From contig CAZYPN010000021.1 in assembly GCA_964649085.1 (NCBI GenBank), positions 1 through 64,000 of the forward strand: 64,000 bases of DNA. Reading direction: 5' to 3'. Both the position numbers and the translations under genes were made by a program. Below are positions 1 through 7,538 of this stretch, piece by piece. The notes below the pieces were generated by a model. The model saw only the letters and a program-made list of their open reading frames with translations. It searched no databases and was not told the origin of the DNA. The number at the start of each line of letters is the position of its first letter. The stretch's first letter is position 1. The stretch is from JADMJV01 sp964649085. GTDB taxonomy: Bacteria; Vulcanimicrobiota; Xenobia; Xenobiales; JADMJV01.

Positions 1-284
1 GTGGTGGCGGGAACCAGCACCAGGGCCGGGTTCAGCGAACGCACGGCCTCGGCCACGGTGTTGGCCACGGCGCTGAGGTCCCACTTATCAAAAGCGGCGT
101 CCTCATTGACCAGGGCCACCGAAGCGCCCTGGTGACCGGCGGCGGCCGCCGCCCCTTTGGCACCGCTGCCCAACAGGATGACTTGCGCATTGCCCAGCTG
201 GGCGGCCAGCGAGAGGCACTCGAGGGTGGGTCGGGTGGGCTGACCCTGACGCACCTGTCCAAATACGAGAATGGTTTTCGACAT
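1..284 (-). CDS. etfA: Electron transfer flavoprotein alpha subunit, N-terminal part (runs off the left edge)
   Basis: ETF-alpha pairs with ETF-beta to carry electrons from acyl-CoA dehydrogenases to the respiratory chain. The 94 visible codons begin MSKTILVFGQVRQGQ and continue with a Rossmann-like stretch (LAAQLGNAQVILLGSG) and ANTVAEAV, as in ETF-alpha N-terminal domains. The FAD-binding C-terminal domain lies outside the window. The ATG has an AAGGAG Shine-Dalgarno five bases upstream that overlaps the stop region of etfB, so the two genes are co-transcribed and probably translationally coupled. It is the third gene of the dehydrogenase-etfB-etfA unit. Confidence 0.93.
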   Translation of the reverse strand, partial: MSKTILVFGQVRQGQPTRPTLECLSLAAQLGNAQVILLGSGAKGAAAAAGHQGASVALVNEDAAFDKWDLSAVANTVAEAVRSLNPALVLVPAT

Positions 285-293
285 GGCTACTCC

Positions 294-1067
294 TTAGATG
301 ACCTTGGCTTCTTCACGGAGCAGACGGACCAGCTCCTTGGCTTTGTCGACGGCGCTGTCGCCGGGCACCATGCGTCCCGGGGGGCGGGCCGGCGGATACT
401 CGAGCTTCTGCAGGTCGACCTTGCGCAGCGCACCCGAGTCGCCTTCGATGGCGGCGGTTTCGATGGGCTTCTTCTTGGCCTTCATAATGGCCGGCAGCGA
501 AGCATAGCGAGGCTCGCCGCGCACGCCCTTCTGGGCGCAGATCACGGCAGGCAGCTGCACTTTGTACTTCTCTTTAGCGCCGCCTTCCACGTCGCGGCCG
601 ACAATCACGGCATTGCCGTCGACTTCGATCTCGGTCACCAGGCCCACATAGGGCAGGCCCAGCAGTTCGGCCAGCATCGGGCCCACCGCGCCGCGGTCGC
701 TGTCGGTGCCCTTGTTGCTGACGAATACCAGGTCGTGGGGCATCTTCTTGATTTGGGCGGCCAGAGCGCTGGCCACGGCCAGGGCGTCGTCGCCGGTGGT
801 GCCATTGTCGACGATGTGCACCGCTTTATCGGCACCCACCGCCAGGCAGTGGCGCAGGGTTTCGGCGGCCCGGTCGGCGCCGACGGTGACGGCCACCACT
901 TCGCCTCCCTGCTTTTCTTTGATCTGGGCGGCGGCTTCCAGGGCGTATTCATCGTAGGGTCCGAGGACGAATTTCACGCCGTCGGTTTCGATGCCCTGAG
1001 CCGCGCCATTGATCTTGATCACGGTTTCCGTGTCCGGCGTTTGCCGAACGCAGGCGATAATGTTCAT
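294..1067 (-). CDS. etfB: Electron transfer flavoprotein beta subunit
   Basis: This 257-residue protein has the usual ETF-beta length and landmarks: an N-terminal MNIIACVRQTPDTE, the AMP-binding region near VTVGADRAAETLRHCLAVGADKA, and the late RYASLPAIMKAKKKPI motif. It forms the electron-accepting heterodimer with EtfA in the cytoplasm. The ATG lies only seven bases after the stop of the upstream acyl-CoA dehydrogenase, with AGGAG five bases ahead of it. The gene order (dehydrogenase, etfB, etfA) indicates that this dehydrogenase is a direct electron donor to this ETF. Nothing in the sequence looks damaged. Confidence 0.97.
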   Translation of the reverse strand: MNIIACVRQTPDTETVIKINGAAQGIETDGVKFVLGPYDEYALEAAAQIKEKQGGEVVAVTVGADRAAETLRHCLAVGADKAVHIVDNGTTGDDALAVASALAAQIKKMPHDLVFVSNKGTDSDRGAVGPMLAELLGLPYVGLVTEIEVDGNAVIVGRDVEGGAKEKYKVQLPAVICAQKGVRGEPRYASLPAIMKAKKKPIETAAIEGDSGALRKVDLQKLEYPPARPPGRMVPGDSAVDKAKELVRLLREEAKVI

Positions 1068-1074
1068 GTTGCTC

Positions 1075-2253
1075 CTATCCTTCGCTCAGAAGCTGACGGG
1101 CGATGACCAGTTTCTGGACCTCCGTCGTGCCTTCGTAGATCTGGGTGATTTTGGCGTCGCGCAGCAGGCGCTCCACCGGGTATTCCTTCGAGTAGCCGTA
1201 GCCACCGTGAATCTGGATGGCGTGCAGGGCGGCTTTGACGGCCACCTCAGAGGCGAACCATTTGGCCATCGAGGCTTCCTTGGTGAACTTTTCGCCCGCG
1301 TCGCGCTTGCGCGCGGCCTGCCACACCAGCAACCGAGCTGCCTCGATTTCGGTGGCCATCTGCACCAGCATCTCCTGCACCAGCTGGAACTCGGAGATGG
1401 GCTTGCCGAACTGGGCCCGCTCCTTGGAGTAGCGCAGCGCGTGCTCGAGGGCGGCCTGGGCGATGCCCACGGCCTGAGCGGCAATGCCGATGCGGCCGGT
1501 GTCGAGGGTAGCCATGGCGATGTTGAAGCCCTTGCCTTCTTCGCCCAGCATATTCTCGTGGGGAATGCGCACGTTCTCAAAGCTCAGCGGGCAGGTGCCC
1601 GAAGCGCGCACGCCCATGGTTTCTTCGTGTTTGCCGATGGTGAACCCGGGGGTTCCCTTCTCCACGATGAAGCAACACGTCCCCTTGTGCTTCTGTTGCA
1701 CGTCCTTGGTGGCGTACACGATGTAGATTTCGGCCGCGGTCGAGTTGGTGATCCAGTTCTTCTGGCCGTTCAAGACCCAGTGGTCGCCGTCGCGAACGCA
1801 GGTGGTTTTCATGGCCCCGGCGTCGGAACCCGAGTTGGGCTCGGTCAGAGCATAGGCGGCAATCTTCTGGCCGCTGGCGATGAGCGGCAGGTACTTCTTC
1901 TTCTGCTCTTCGGTGCCGAAGGCCAGGATGGGGTAGCAGCCCAGCGAGTTCTGCACGGCCGTAATCACGCCCGTGGAAGCGCAGGCCTTGGAGATTTCTT
2001 CAATGACCAGCACGTAGGCCAGCGTGTCCATGCCGGCTCCGCCGAAGGCCTCGGGCACGGTCACCCCCATCAGGCCCAGCTCTGCCATTTTGCGGATGTT
2101 GTCCCAGGGGAATTCGCGGCTATGGTCATATTCGGCAGCTTTGGGGGCGATTTCGTCGGTGGCCAGCTTGCGCACCATGTCCCGGACCATAGTATGGTCT
2201 TCGGAAAGCTGAAAGCAGACCCCAGCGCTTTCACTCATCGTTGCGACACTCAT
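1075..2253 (-). CDS. Acyl-CoA dehydrogenase (short-chain/butyryl type)
   Basis: This 392-residue flavoprotein should catalyse alpha,beta-dehydrogenation of an acyl-CoA and pass electrons to the adjacent ETF. It has the FAD/substrate motifs YALTEPNSGSDAG and WITNS, the RAQFGKPISEFQ FAD-contact helix, QIHGGYGYSKEYPVERLLRDAK, and the catalytic Glu (about residue 374) in IYEGTTEVQ, the pattern of short-chain/butyryl-CoA enzymes. The ATG has AGGAG about seven bases upstream. It is the first gene of an operon with etfB and etfA. A long hairpin sits about 45-83 bases upstream of the start. Chain-length specificity cannot be read from the sequence. Confidence 0.95.
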   Translation of the reverse strand: MSVATMSESAGVCFQLSEDHTMVRDMVRKLATDEIAPKAAEYDHSREFPWDNIRKMAELGLMGVTVPEAFGGAGMDTLAYVLVIEEISKACASTGVITAVQNSLGCYPILAFGTEEQKKKYLPLIASGQKIAAYALTEPNSGSDAGAMKTTCVRDGDHWVLNGQKNWITNSTAAEIYIVYATKDVQQKHKGTCCFIVEKGTPGFTIGKHEETMGVRASGTCPLSFENVRIPHENMLGEEGKGFNIAMATLDTGRIGIAAQAVGIAQAALEHALRYSKERAQFGKPISEFQLVQEMLVQMATEIEAARLLVWQAARKRDAGEKFTKEASMAKWFASEVAVKAALHAIQIHGGYGYSKEYPVERLLRDAKITQIYEGTTEVQKLVIARQLLSEG

Positions 2254-2297
2254 CAGGATGCTCCTAAGGGGAAGTATGCACTGGATTTACCTCGCCG

Positions 2298-2336
2298 GAG
2301 CAGGGTCTAAACGGTTTTTGGCTCTTAGCCCTGCTC
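2298..2336. promoter_or_regulatory. Long hairpin in the leader of the dehydrogenase-etfBA operon
   Basis: The left arm 2298-2310 pairs with the right arm 2325-2336 over 12 base pairs (GAGCAGGG/CCCTGCTC plus CTAA/TTAG) with a single bulged T and a 14-base loop. It lies in the leader region of the minus-strand dehydrogenase gene. No T-run follows on either strand, so an operator or leader structure fits better than a simple terminator. The rest of 2254-2438 shows no other clear feature. Confidence 0.5.
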
Positions 2337-2438
2337 ATGAGTTCGTAAGAAAGTTTTTCACCGCGAGGCTGTCGAGCCAGACTTATCGCCTTACTTCGCC
2401 CTTTACAGTCCCGGACCCAAGTTGGCCAGAGATTTGCC

Positions 2439-2468
2439 TTGACACAGAATGCCTGATGTGTGTATAAG
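2439..2468 (+). promoter_or_regulatory. Sigma-70-type promoter for the RHH-like gene
   Basis: TTGACA at 2439-2444 (a perfect -35) is followed by an 18-base spacer and TATAAG at 2463-2468. It points at the RHH-like gene starting at 2561. A second possible -10, TATACT, lies at 2507-2512 without a good -35. Consensus promoters are otherwise hard to find in this GC-rich window, which fits an imported segment. Confidence 0.6.
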
Positions 2469-2510
2469 TGTAATTACTTTAGTATGTGCTTTCGTCTTTG
2501 CTTGTGTATA
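2459..2510 (+). repeat. Direct repeat TGTGTATA x2 in the promoter/leader region
   Basis: TGTGTATA occurs at 2459-2466, overlapping the -10, and again at 2503-2510, 44 bases apart or about four helical turns. Between them lies a near-palindromic AAGTGTAATTACTT segment. Helically phased short repeats on a promoter are typical operators for ribbon-helix-helix autoregulators, and such a protein appears to be encoded just downstream. Confidence 0.4.
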
Positions 2511-2560
2511 CTAGGTGTGGCCAATTGCTGCAAACGCAGATGTGCAAAATAGGAGGTTTT

Positions 2561-2965
2561 ATGCCTAAGAAGCCCTTTCAGCTACGTATTGACCAAGCGA
2601 TACTAGAGAGAGTGGAGGTTGAAAACAAAAGCCAACTGATCAGACAATTGCTGACCATCTACTTGGGGTTACCTGTCAGGCCCGAAAGGGGTTTGAATGA
2701 CATCTCTGGGGAGACGGTCGACCTGCTGGAGACTCAGATTTACTTGTTGGAGAAAAAGAGGTTACAGGGCGAGTGCTCGCTCAGCGATATCAAGGTTGTT
2801 GAGCGACTCCATCGGGAAGCACTTTCCGTAGTTCACCCGAATTGCTTCGGGTCCAGGTCTCTAGACCTCTTAAGGGGCCAACTCCTGGTCGGACGTCTAG
2901 CGCTGCTTAAGTTCGACTTGGAATGGTCAGAGCCTGAACTACGAGCCAGAGAAGCATCAAGGTGA
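2561..2965 (+). CDS. Small protein with ribbon-helix-helix-like N-terminus, possibly autoregulatory
   Basis: This 134-residue protein starts at an ATG with a near-perfect AGGAGG five bases upstream; a longer reading frame starting at 2486 lacks such support. Residues 5-37 (FQLRIDQAILERV then SQLIRQLLTIYL) have the strand-helix-helix periodicity of CopG/Arc-type DNA-binding domains. The remaining 95 residues are helical, charged and unrecognised. Base composition is more AT-rich than the neighbours, and the gene is flanked by a transposase remnant, which suggests acquisition by transfer. It could be an antitoxin-like or copy-control-like regulator, but I see no toxin partner. Function is otherwise unknown. 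Confidence 0.65.
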   Translation: MPKKPFQLRIDQAILERVEVENKSQLIRQLLTIYLGLPVRPERGLNDISGETVDLLETQIYLLEKKRLQGECSLSDIKVVERLHREALSVVHPNCFGSRSLDLLRGQLLVGRLALLKFDLEWSEPELRAREASR

Positions 2966-3019
2966 GGACCGACTAGCAGGATAGGCTAGTGCTCCGTCGA
3001 GCATGAATTTTGGGATTGA

Positions 3020-3054
3020 GCCCAGGTAATCTCAGGTAACCCCTGGGCCTGTTT
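3020..3054 (+). terminator. Probable intrinsic terminator after the RHH-like gene
   Basis: GCCCAGG (3020-3026) pairs with CCTGGGC (3042-3048) around a 15-base loop, followed by CTGTTTT. The stem is perfect but short and the T-run is modest. It lies 55 bases after the RHH-like stop codon and just before the transposase remnant. Confidence 0.5.
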
Positions 3055-3056
3055 TC

Positions 3057-3419
3057 ATGAGTCGGCAGCGGCCAGGGATCTTGGTCAGAGTGGGTCAGAA
3101 AGCGGCCACAGAGATCGGCCCCCTACAGCACGGAAGTTGGCTGAACATAGCCGAGAAGGAGTTGAGCAGCCCGATGCGCCAATGCCTGGATGGTCGCCGA
3201 ATTGGAGAGCTTAAGACGCTCAGTGACGAGATAAAGACTTGGTCCGGGGGTGTCAACTCAACGCAGAAAGGGGTCGATTGGCAGATGAAAGCCGGGGACG
3301 CCATAGTGAAGCTCAAGGCAGTCTACCCAAAAATCTTATCTAGACGGAGCACTAGCAACACAGCGTTCCAGACTAGTCTCAGGTTGCTGGCTCAGAAATT
3401 CGGAATGTGCAGTGACTAG
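3057..3419 (+). pseudogene. Remnant of an IS630-type transposase (C-terminal end only)
   Basis: The open frame encodes 120 residues. Residues 23-95 (about 3123-3341) match the end of the DDE transposases of the IS630 group: LQHGSWLNIAEKELS, MRQCLDGRRI, VDWQMKAGDA and IVKLKAVYP correspond to the family's HGSWLN-AE, RQCLDRRI, DW-FTT-DA and IKLKRLYP blocks. The N-terminal two thirds, with the first two catalytic aspartates, are absent, so it cannot be active. The first 22 residues do not look like transposase and may come from the insertion junction. I saw no terminal inverted repeats. It marks past mobile-element activity between the two dehydrogenase operons. Confidence 0.75.
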
Positions 3420-3811
3420 CGAAATAGACGCTCATAGAAGGCTTCCATCACTGAGTCTGGCACCACATCTTGGATCCTGTAGTTGGGCTCGCTGATTACC
3501 TGATATCTGCGGTCGCGCCACATTTTGTAGCGAAAAGTTCTGGCAGTCTGGCTTGATGACGGGATGTATTGAGAATAATCCATGTCTCGCGGTGGCTCAT
3601 TCTTGGCCCAAAACAATACTAAGTCGTGGTTGGGTCTTACGACAGTTCGCGTATCAAGGTAACTCTTCCAGTTGCTTGCGTCCGAACATATGTACTCCCA
3701 GCGCCCCTGGGCCGATGCCGATAATGCCAAAACTAGGACTAACAGAATCCTCAGTGTCAGCGTTTTCACACCTATTGAACCTAGCGGAAGTAGCGAGACA
3801 ACTCGTTGCAA
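3416..3811 (-). CDS. Small exported protein of unknown function
   Basis: This 131-residue protein is read from a TTG start with a strong GAGGAG nine bases upstream; a GTG at 3769 is the alternative. A hydrophobic segment (LRILLVLVLALSASAQG) ending in an Ala-X-Ala-like site predicts a signal peptide. The mature part, about 95 residues with YLDTRTVVRPNHDLVLFWAK, resembles small surface/adhesin-E-like proteins that pair a tyrosine-rich strand with a lysine-bearing strand, but the match is only by pattern. A TATAAA -10 and a palindrome lie upstream. The stop overlaps the convergent transposase remnant by four bases. Composition is less GC-rich than the neighbours. Confidence 0.7.
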   Translation of the reverse strand: MQRVVSLLPLGSIGVKTLTLRILLVLVLALSASAQGRWEYICSDASNWKSYLDTRTVVRPNHDLVLFWAKNEPPRDMDYSQYIPSSSQTARTFRYKMWRDRRYQVISEPNYRIQDVVPDSVMEAFYERLFR

Positions 3812-3829
3812 GTTCTAGCTCTCCTCGAA

Positions 3830-3866
3830 TTTATAGCCCAAGCGGCGGCGGGGTCGATTTCGACCC
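3830..3866 (-). promoter_or_regulatory. Promoter with overlapping palindrome for the small exported protein
   Basis: On the minus strand TCGACC (3857-3852), a 16-base spacer and TATAAA (3835-3830) form a plausible promoter ending about 18 bases before the TTG start. A perfect 7-bp inverted repeat, GGGTCGA-TT-TCGACCC at 3851-3866, covers the -35 element, where a repressor could compete with RNA polymerase. Confidence 0.45.
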
Positions 3867-3954
3867 TGTCACGTTCTTCCACATCGCCGGCCGGTCCTTC
3901 ACGTGGCTACTGGATTAGGGTGTTGTTGCTCCGGGGAGTTCTGAACCGAGCATA

Positions 3955-4914
3955 CTAGTAGCGCTGAATCCTGGAAGCGTCGAGGCGGAAGGTGAACTCG
4001 GCCACCTTGCCCGACTGCGACTCCATCGAGTTGCCGATGGTGATGCTCAGGGTCACCGAGCCGTCCTTTTCCTGGTTCAGGGCGAAGCTCTGGTTCATGT
4101 GCGAGTCGAGCGACTCCATATCGGGCTGCTGGTAGCTGATGCCCTCCAGGCTATTCAGACGCGAAGTGATGGACTGAGCCACCTGCTGATAGTCTTCGGG
4201 CGAGAGCAGCTGGCTGAGATTGGCCACCTCTTTGGTTTGAGTGTCGACTGTGCGCAACTGGGTGCGAACGGTGGTGCCCTGGTCGTTCTTGAGAGTGGTG
4301 CTCTCGGCCACCGAGACAAAGCGCTCGAAGTTGCCGGCCGGGCGCAGTTGGCTTCGGGTAACCCAGTTGCCGGTGCCCTGGTCGTGGAAGTCCAGGGTGG
4401 ACAACTCGGCGTCTTCCGAGCTGTAGAGGGCGTGACCGTCGGCCCGATCCAGCCGATCGATGGAAACGTCGTGGCTCTGGCTTCCCTTGGTAGAGCGATA
4501 AGTGTCGTGGGAAACCGAGGCCGGAGCCTCGCCAAATGAGCGCACCGTGGGCGAGGTGCCGAAGCGAGCAGACTGCAGCTCCAGGCTCTGGGTGGACGCC
4601 TGTTGTTGGACCTGGGTTTGCACCGTTTCGGGCGCGCTCTGCGACACCACCGGGCCCAGCGCTCCCCCCACCACGGCCCCGCCCGCCAGCAGACCCAGTC
4701 CGGCCAGGGCCAACAGGGCCTTCTTGCCCGTCCCACTGGGGCGCGGGTCACTGGGGCCATTGGCTTCCAACTTGGGCGGCTGCGGCTTCCAGCTGGTCGC
4801 CGGAGTGGCCTCGAAGCCGTCGGGCGGCGGAGGCGGCGGCGTGGCCTTGAGGGGGCTGGCCGAAGCCAGCCCACGGGACTGAATAGGAGGGAGGTTGGGG
4901 TTGATGGAAGCCAT
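3955..4914 (-). CDS. Single-pass membrane protein with proline-rich N-terminus, unknown function
   Basis: This 319-residue protein has a proline-rich N-terminal tail (residues 1-60, including six consecutive prolines and DGFEATPATS), then one membrane segment at about 64-90 (ALLALAGLGLLAGGAVVGGALG). The region after it is hydrophilic, Ser/Thr/Gln-rich and about 225 residues long, with beta-strand-like stretches at the end (SVTLSITIGNSMESQ, AEFTFRLD). No known family was recognised. It follows the second acyl-CoA dehydrogenase by 24 bases without a clear Shine-Dalgarno. Its N-terminus recalls the unknown protein encoded at 22741-23298 (both have GFEA followed by P), which suggests a lineage-specific N-terminal signature. 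Confidence 0.8.
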   Translation of the reverse strand: MASINPNLPPIQSRGLASASPLKATPPPPPPDGFEATPATSWKPQPPKLEANGPSDPRPSGTGKKALLALAGLGLLAGGAVVGGALGPVVSQSAPETVQTQVQQQASTQSLELQSARFGTSPTVRSFGEAPASVSHDTYRSTKGSQSHDVSIDRLDRADGHALYSSEDAELSTLDFHDQGTGNWVTRSQLRPAGNFERFVSVAESTTLKNDQGTTVRTQLRTVDTQTKEVANLSQLLSPEDYQQVAQSITSRLNSLEGISYQQPDMESLDSHMNQSFALNQEKDGSVTLSITIGNSMESQSGKVAEFTFRLDASRIQRY

Positions 4915-4938
4915 CAGGGGGTTTTCTGAAGAGCCCGC

Positions 4939-6135
4939 TTAATCCCTGGTTTGATAGGCCTTGAGTATCTCGCGAGCGATGACCACCCGACAGATTTCGT
5001 TGGTGCCCTCGCCGATGGTGCACAGCTTGGCGTCGCGGAAGGCGCTGCTGAACTTGCTGTCCATCAACTGCCCCTGTTCGGCCATGTAGGCTACCAGCTT
5101 GTCGGTGGCCCGCATGGCCACTTCCGAGGCGAACCATTTGGCCATGGCTCCGTCCAGAGTCCAGCGCTTGCCGCGGTCTTTGGTGAGGGCGGCGTTGTAG
5201 ATCATCTGGCGTGCCGCCGCCAGTTCGGTGGCGATTTCGGCCAGCGGGGCCAGCTTGTACTCGTGCGACCAGAGGTCTTTGGTGTAATTCTCGCCCACCA
5301 CCGCGCGCACCGCCTCTTCCAGGGCGGCATAGCCCAGCCCCAGGGCCATGGCCCCAATGGTGATGCGGCCGCCGTCCAGCGTTTGCATGAAGTATTTGAA
5401 GCCCATGCCACGCTGACCCAGCAGGTTCTCGGCTGGCACCCGGCAGTTGTCGAACAGCAATACGCCGGTGGCCGAGGAACGCAGCCCCATTTTGTCTTCC
5501 TTTTTGCCGAAGGAGAAACCCGGGAAGTCGCGCTCGACGATGAAGGCCGAGATGCCCGCCCCTTTGCCCTTGTCTTCATCGGTCACGGCACTCACCACGT
5601 AGCTGTAGGCCTCGGTGGCGTTGGTGCACCAGGCCTTGGCGCCATTCAGCACCCAGTGGTCGCCCTCCAGGCGGGCGAAGGTTTTGGTTGCGCCCGAATC
5701 GGAGCCGGCCTGGGGCTCGGTCAGGCCGTAGCCACCCAGCCGCTCGCCTTTGGCCAGAGGCACCAGATACTTGCGCTTCTGCTCTTCATTACCCCAGTTG
5801 GCAATGGGCGAGGACCCCAGCCCGATGTGGGCCGCCATGATGATGCCCAACGAGCCCCAGGCCCGCGAGAACTCTTCGATGGCGATGGCCAGGCTCAGCG
5901 AGTCCAGGCCCATTCCGCCATATTCTTTGGCGAAGGGGATGCCCAAGTAGCCCAGGCCGGCCATTTCCTGAAGAATATCGCGAGGAAAGCGCTCGTGCCG
6001 TTCATACTCGGCCCACACGGGTTCGACCCGCTCGGCCAGGAAGCGGCGCAGTTGTTGGCGCCATTCGTGGTGTTCGGACTGCAACAGGTGGCTGTCGGGC
6101 AATAAATCGGGGGGCAATTGGCGTAGGGCGGGCAC
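4939..6135 (-). CDS. Divergent acyl-CoA dehydrogenase family protein
   Basis: This 398-residue protein starts at a GTG with GAGGAG seven bases upstream. It retains the family core (GGYGLTEPQAGSDSGATKT, WCTNATEAY, MGLRSSATG) and the catalytic Glu at about residue 376 in TIGEGTNEICR. Two FAD-contact segments are altered: the usual R-x-x-FG-x-x-I helix is replaced by VGENYTKDLWSHEYK, and the Q-x-HGG-x-GY loop by AEQGQLMDSKFSSAFRD. It may use an unusual acyl-CoA or bind flavin differently. It lies directly downstream of scoB, so it probably oxidises the acyl-CoA produced by that CoA-transferase. Confidence 0.9.
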   Translation of the reverse strand: MPALRQLPPDLLPDSHLLQSEHHEWRQQLRRFLAERVEPVWAEYERHERFPRDILQEMAGLGYLGIPFAKEYGGMGLDSLSLAIAIEEFSRAWGSLGIIMAAHIGLGSSPIANWGNEEQKRKYLVPLAKGERLGGYGLTEPQAGSDSGATKTFARLEGDHWVLNGAKAWCTNATEAYSYVVSAVTDEDKGKGAGISAFIVERDFPGFSFGKKEDKMGLRSSATGVLLFDNCRVPAENLLGQRGMGFKYFMQTLDGGRITIGAMALGLGYAALEEAVRAVVGENYTKDLWSHEYKLAPLAEIATELAAARQMIYNAALTKDRGKRWTLDGAMAKWFASEVAMRATDKLVAYMAEQGQLMDSKFSSAFRDAKLCTIGEGTNEICRVVIAREILKAYQTRD

Positions 6136-6152
6136 GGTATCTCTCCTCTAAA

Positions 6153-6815
6153 TTATTCGGCGTGAACCTTGAGCTGGGGGCTCAGGATCAGCTCGGCGTC
6201 GGTGGCTTCCAGCACTTGCTGCACGGTGAATCCGGGTTGAACCTCGATCAGTTCCAGTCCGGCCGGCACCTTCTTCATAACGGCCATCTCGGTGACGATG
6301 GTGTCGACCACGCCCACCCCGGTGAGGGGCAGCGTGCAGCGCTTGAGAATTTTCGAGGCGCCGTCGGGGCCGGTGTGCTGCATGGCGATAATCACTCGCT
6401 TGGAGCCAGCCACCAGGTCCATGGCGCCTCCCATTCCCTTGACCATTTTGCCGGGGATCATCCAGTTGGCCAGATTGCCTTCCTGGTCGACCTCCATGGC
6501 GCCGATTACGGTGATGTCGATATGTCCGCCGCGCACAATGGCAAAGGACTCGGCGGCGTTGAAGAAGCTGGAGCCGGGAATGGTGGTCACGGTTTCCTTG
6601 CCGGCGTTGATCAGGTCGGCGTCTTCCTCACCCGGCAACGGATAGTCACCGATGCCCATCAGGCCGTTTTCCGAGTGCAAGATGACCTCGCGACCCTCGG
6701 GAATGTAGCTGGCGGCCAGGGTAGGAATGCCGATGCCCAGGTTGACGTAAAACCCGTCCTTAAACTCCTGCGCCACTCGTCTGGCGATGGACTCTCTTTT
6801 CGATGCGCTTGTCAT
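6153..6815 (-). CDS. scoB: 3-oxoacid (acetoacetate-type) CoA-transferase subunit B
   Basis: This 220-residue beta subunit forms the active site with subunit A and moves CoA between acyl-CoA and a free acid. The catalytic Glu (about residue 49) lies in ILHSENGLMGIG, and NLGIGIPTLAASY and GGHIDITVIGAMEVD are further family blocks. The ATG has AAGGGAG six bases upstream. Its start lies 56 bases inside the end of scoA, indicating tight coupling. Substrate could be acetoacetate/succinate, as in ketone-body or butyrate use, but short acids of other kinds are possible. Confidence 0.94.
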   Translation of the reverse strand: MTSASKRESIARRVAQEFKDGFYVNLGIGIPTLAASYIPEGREVILHSENGLMGIGDYPLPGEEDADLINAGKETVTTIPGSSFFNAAESFAIVRGGHIDITVIGAMEVDQEGNLANWMIPGKMVKGMGGAMDLVAGSKRVIIAMQHTGPDGASKILKRCTLPLTGVGVVDTIVTEMAVMKKVPAGLELIEVQPGFTVQQVLEATDAELILSPQLKVHAE

Positions 6816-7467
6816 AACGTTCTCCCTTGATCACCATATCTACAAATACACTGGGGGTCACAATCGATTCGGGGTCGAGTTCCCCGGGCTCCACGATTTC
6901 TTCCACCTCGGCGATGACAAAGTTGGCGGCGGTGGCCATCACCGGGTTGAAGTTGCGGGCGGTCTTGTTGTAAATCAGGTTGCCGTGCTTGTCGGCCTTA
7001 TAGGCCTTGACGAAAGCCACGTCGCCGCGCAGCCCCTGTTCCATCAGGTATTTGCGGCCGTTGAACTCGCGCACTTCCTTGCCCTCGGCCACGGGGGTAC
7101 CGACCCCGGTAGGGGTGAAGAAGGCGGCGATTCCGGCGCCGCCGGCGCGCACGCGTTCGGCCAGTGTGCCCTGGGGGTTGAGCTCAACCTCGATCTCTTT
7201 GCTGATGACCTTTTGTTCGAGCACTTTGTTCTCGCCGATGTAGCTGGAAATCATTTTGCGCACCTGACCATTTTCGATCAGCAGGCCGATGCCGGCGCCC
7301 TCGACGCCGGCGTTGTTGCTGACGATGGTCAAGTTTTTGCTGCCCTTCTGAACCAGGGCTCGAATGAGATTCTCGGGGATGCCGCATACGCCAAAGCCAC
7401 CCATGAGCAGGGTGGCACCGTCGAAGACCTTGGCCATTGCGGCTTCCATATTGGAAACTTTGTTCAC
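6760..7467 (-). CDS. scoA: 3-oxoacid (acetoacetate-type) CoA-transferase subunit A
   Basis: This 235-residue alpha subunit carries the CoA-binding GGFGVCGIPENLI motif, the NNAGVEGAGIG block and the TPTGVGTPVAEGKE region of family I CoA-transferases. The chosen GTG start at 7467 has GGAGGT six bases upstream; the open frame continues further upstream but nothing there resembles the family. It heads the minus-strand unit scoA-scoB-dehydrogenase and diverges from the unknown protein starting at 7539, with only 71 bases between. Confidence 0.93.
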   Translation of the reverse strand: MNKVSNMEAAMAKVFDGATLLMGGFGVCGIPENLIRALVQKGSKNLTIVSNNAGVEGAGIGLLIENGQVRKMISSYIGENKVLEQKVISKEIEVELNPQGTLAERVRAGGAGIAAFFTPTGVGTPVAEGKEVREFNGRKYLMEQGLRGDVAFVKAYKADKHGNLIYNKTARNFNPVMATAANFVIAEVEEIVEPGELDPESIVTPSVFVDMVIKGERYDKRIEKRVHRQTSGAGV

Positions 7468-7538
7468 TGAAGCACCTCCGGGGCACAACCTATACCCACC
7501 ATGGCGGAGACCGAATCCCGCACCGCGAAGGGCTCGCC

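Noticed and set aside
132..1106. Long open frame antisense to etfB (and similar antisense frames at 1009-2310, 4951-6105, 24700-25716, 27102-28517 and 29794-30861)
   Set aside because: These lie opposite well-recognised genes, have His/Gln/Gly-biased composition typical of antisense reading in GC-rich DNA, and match no known family.
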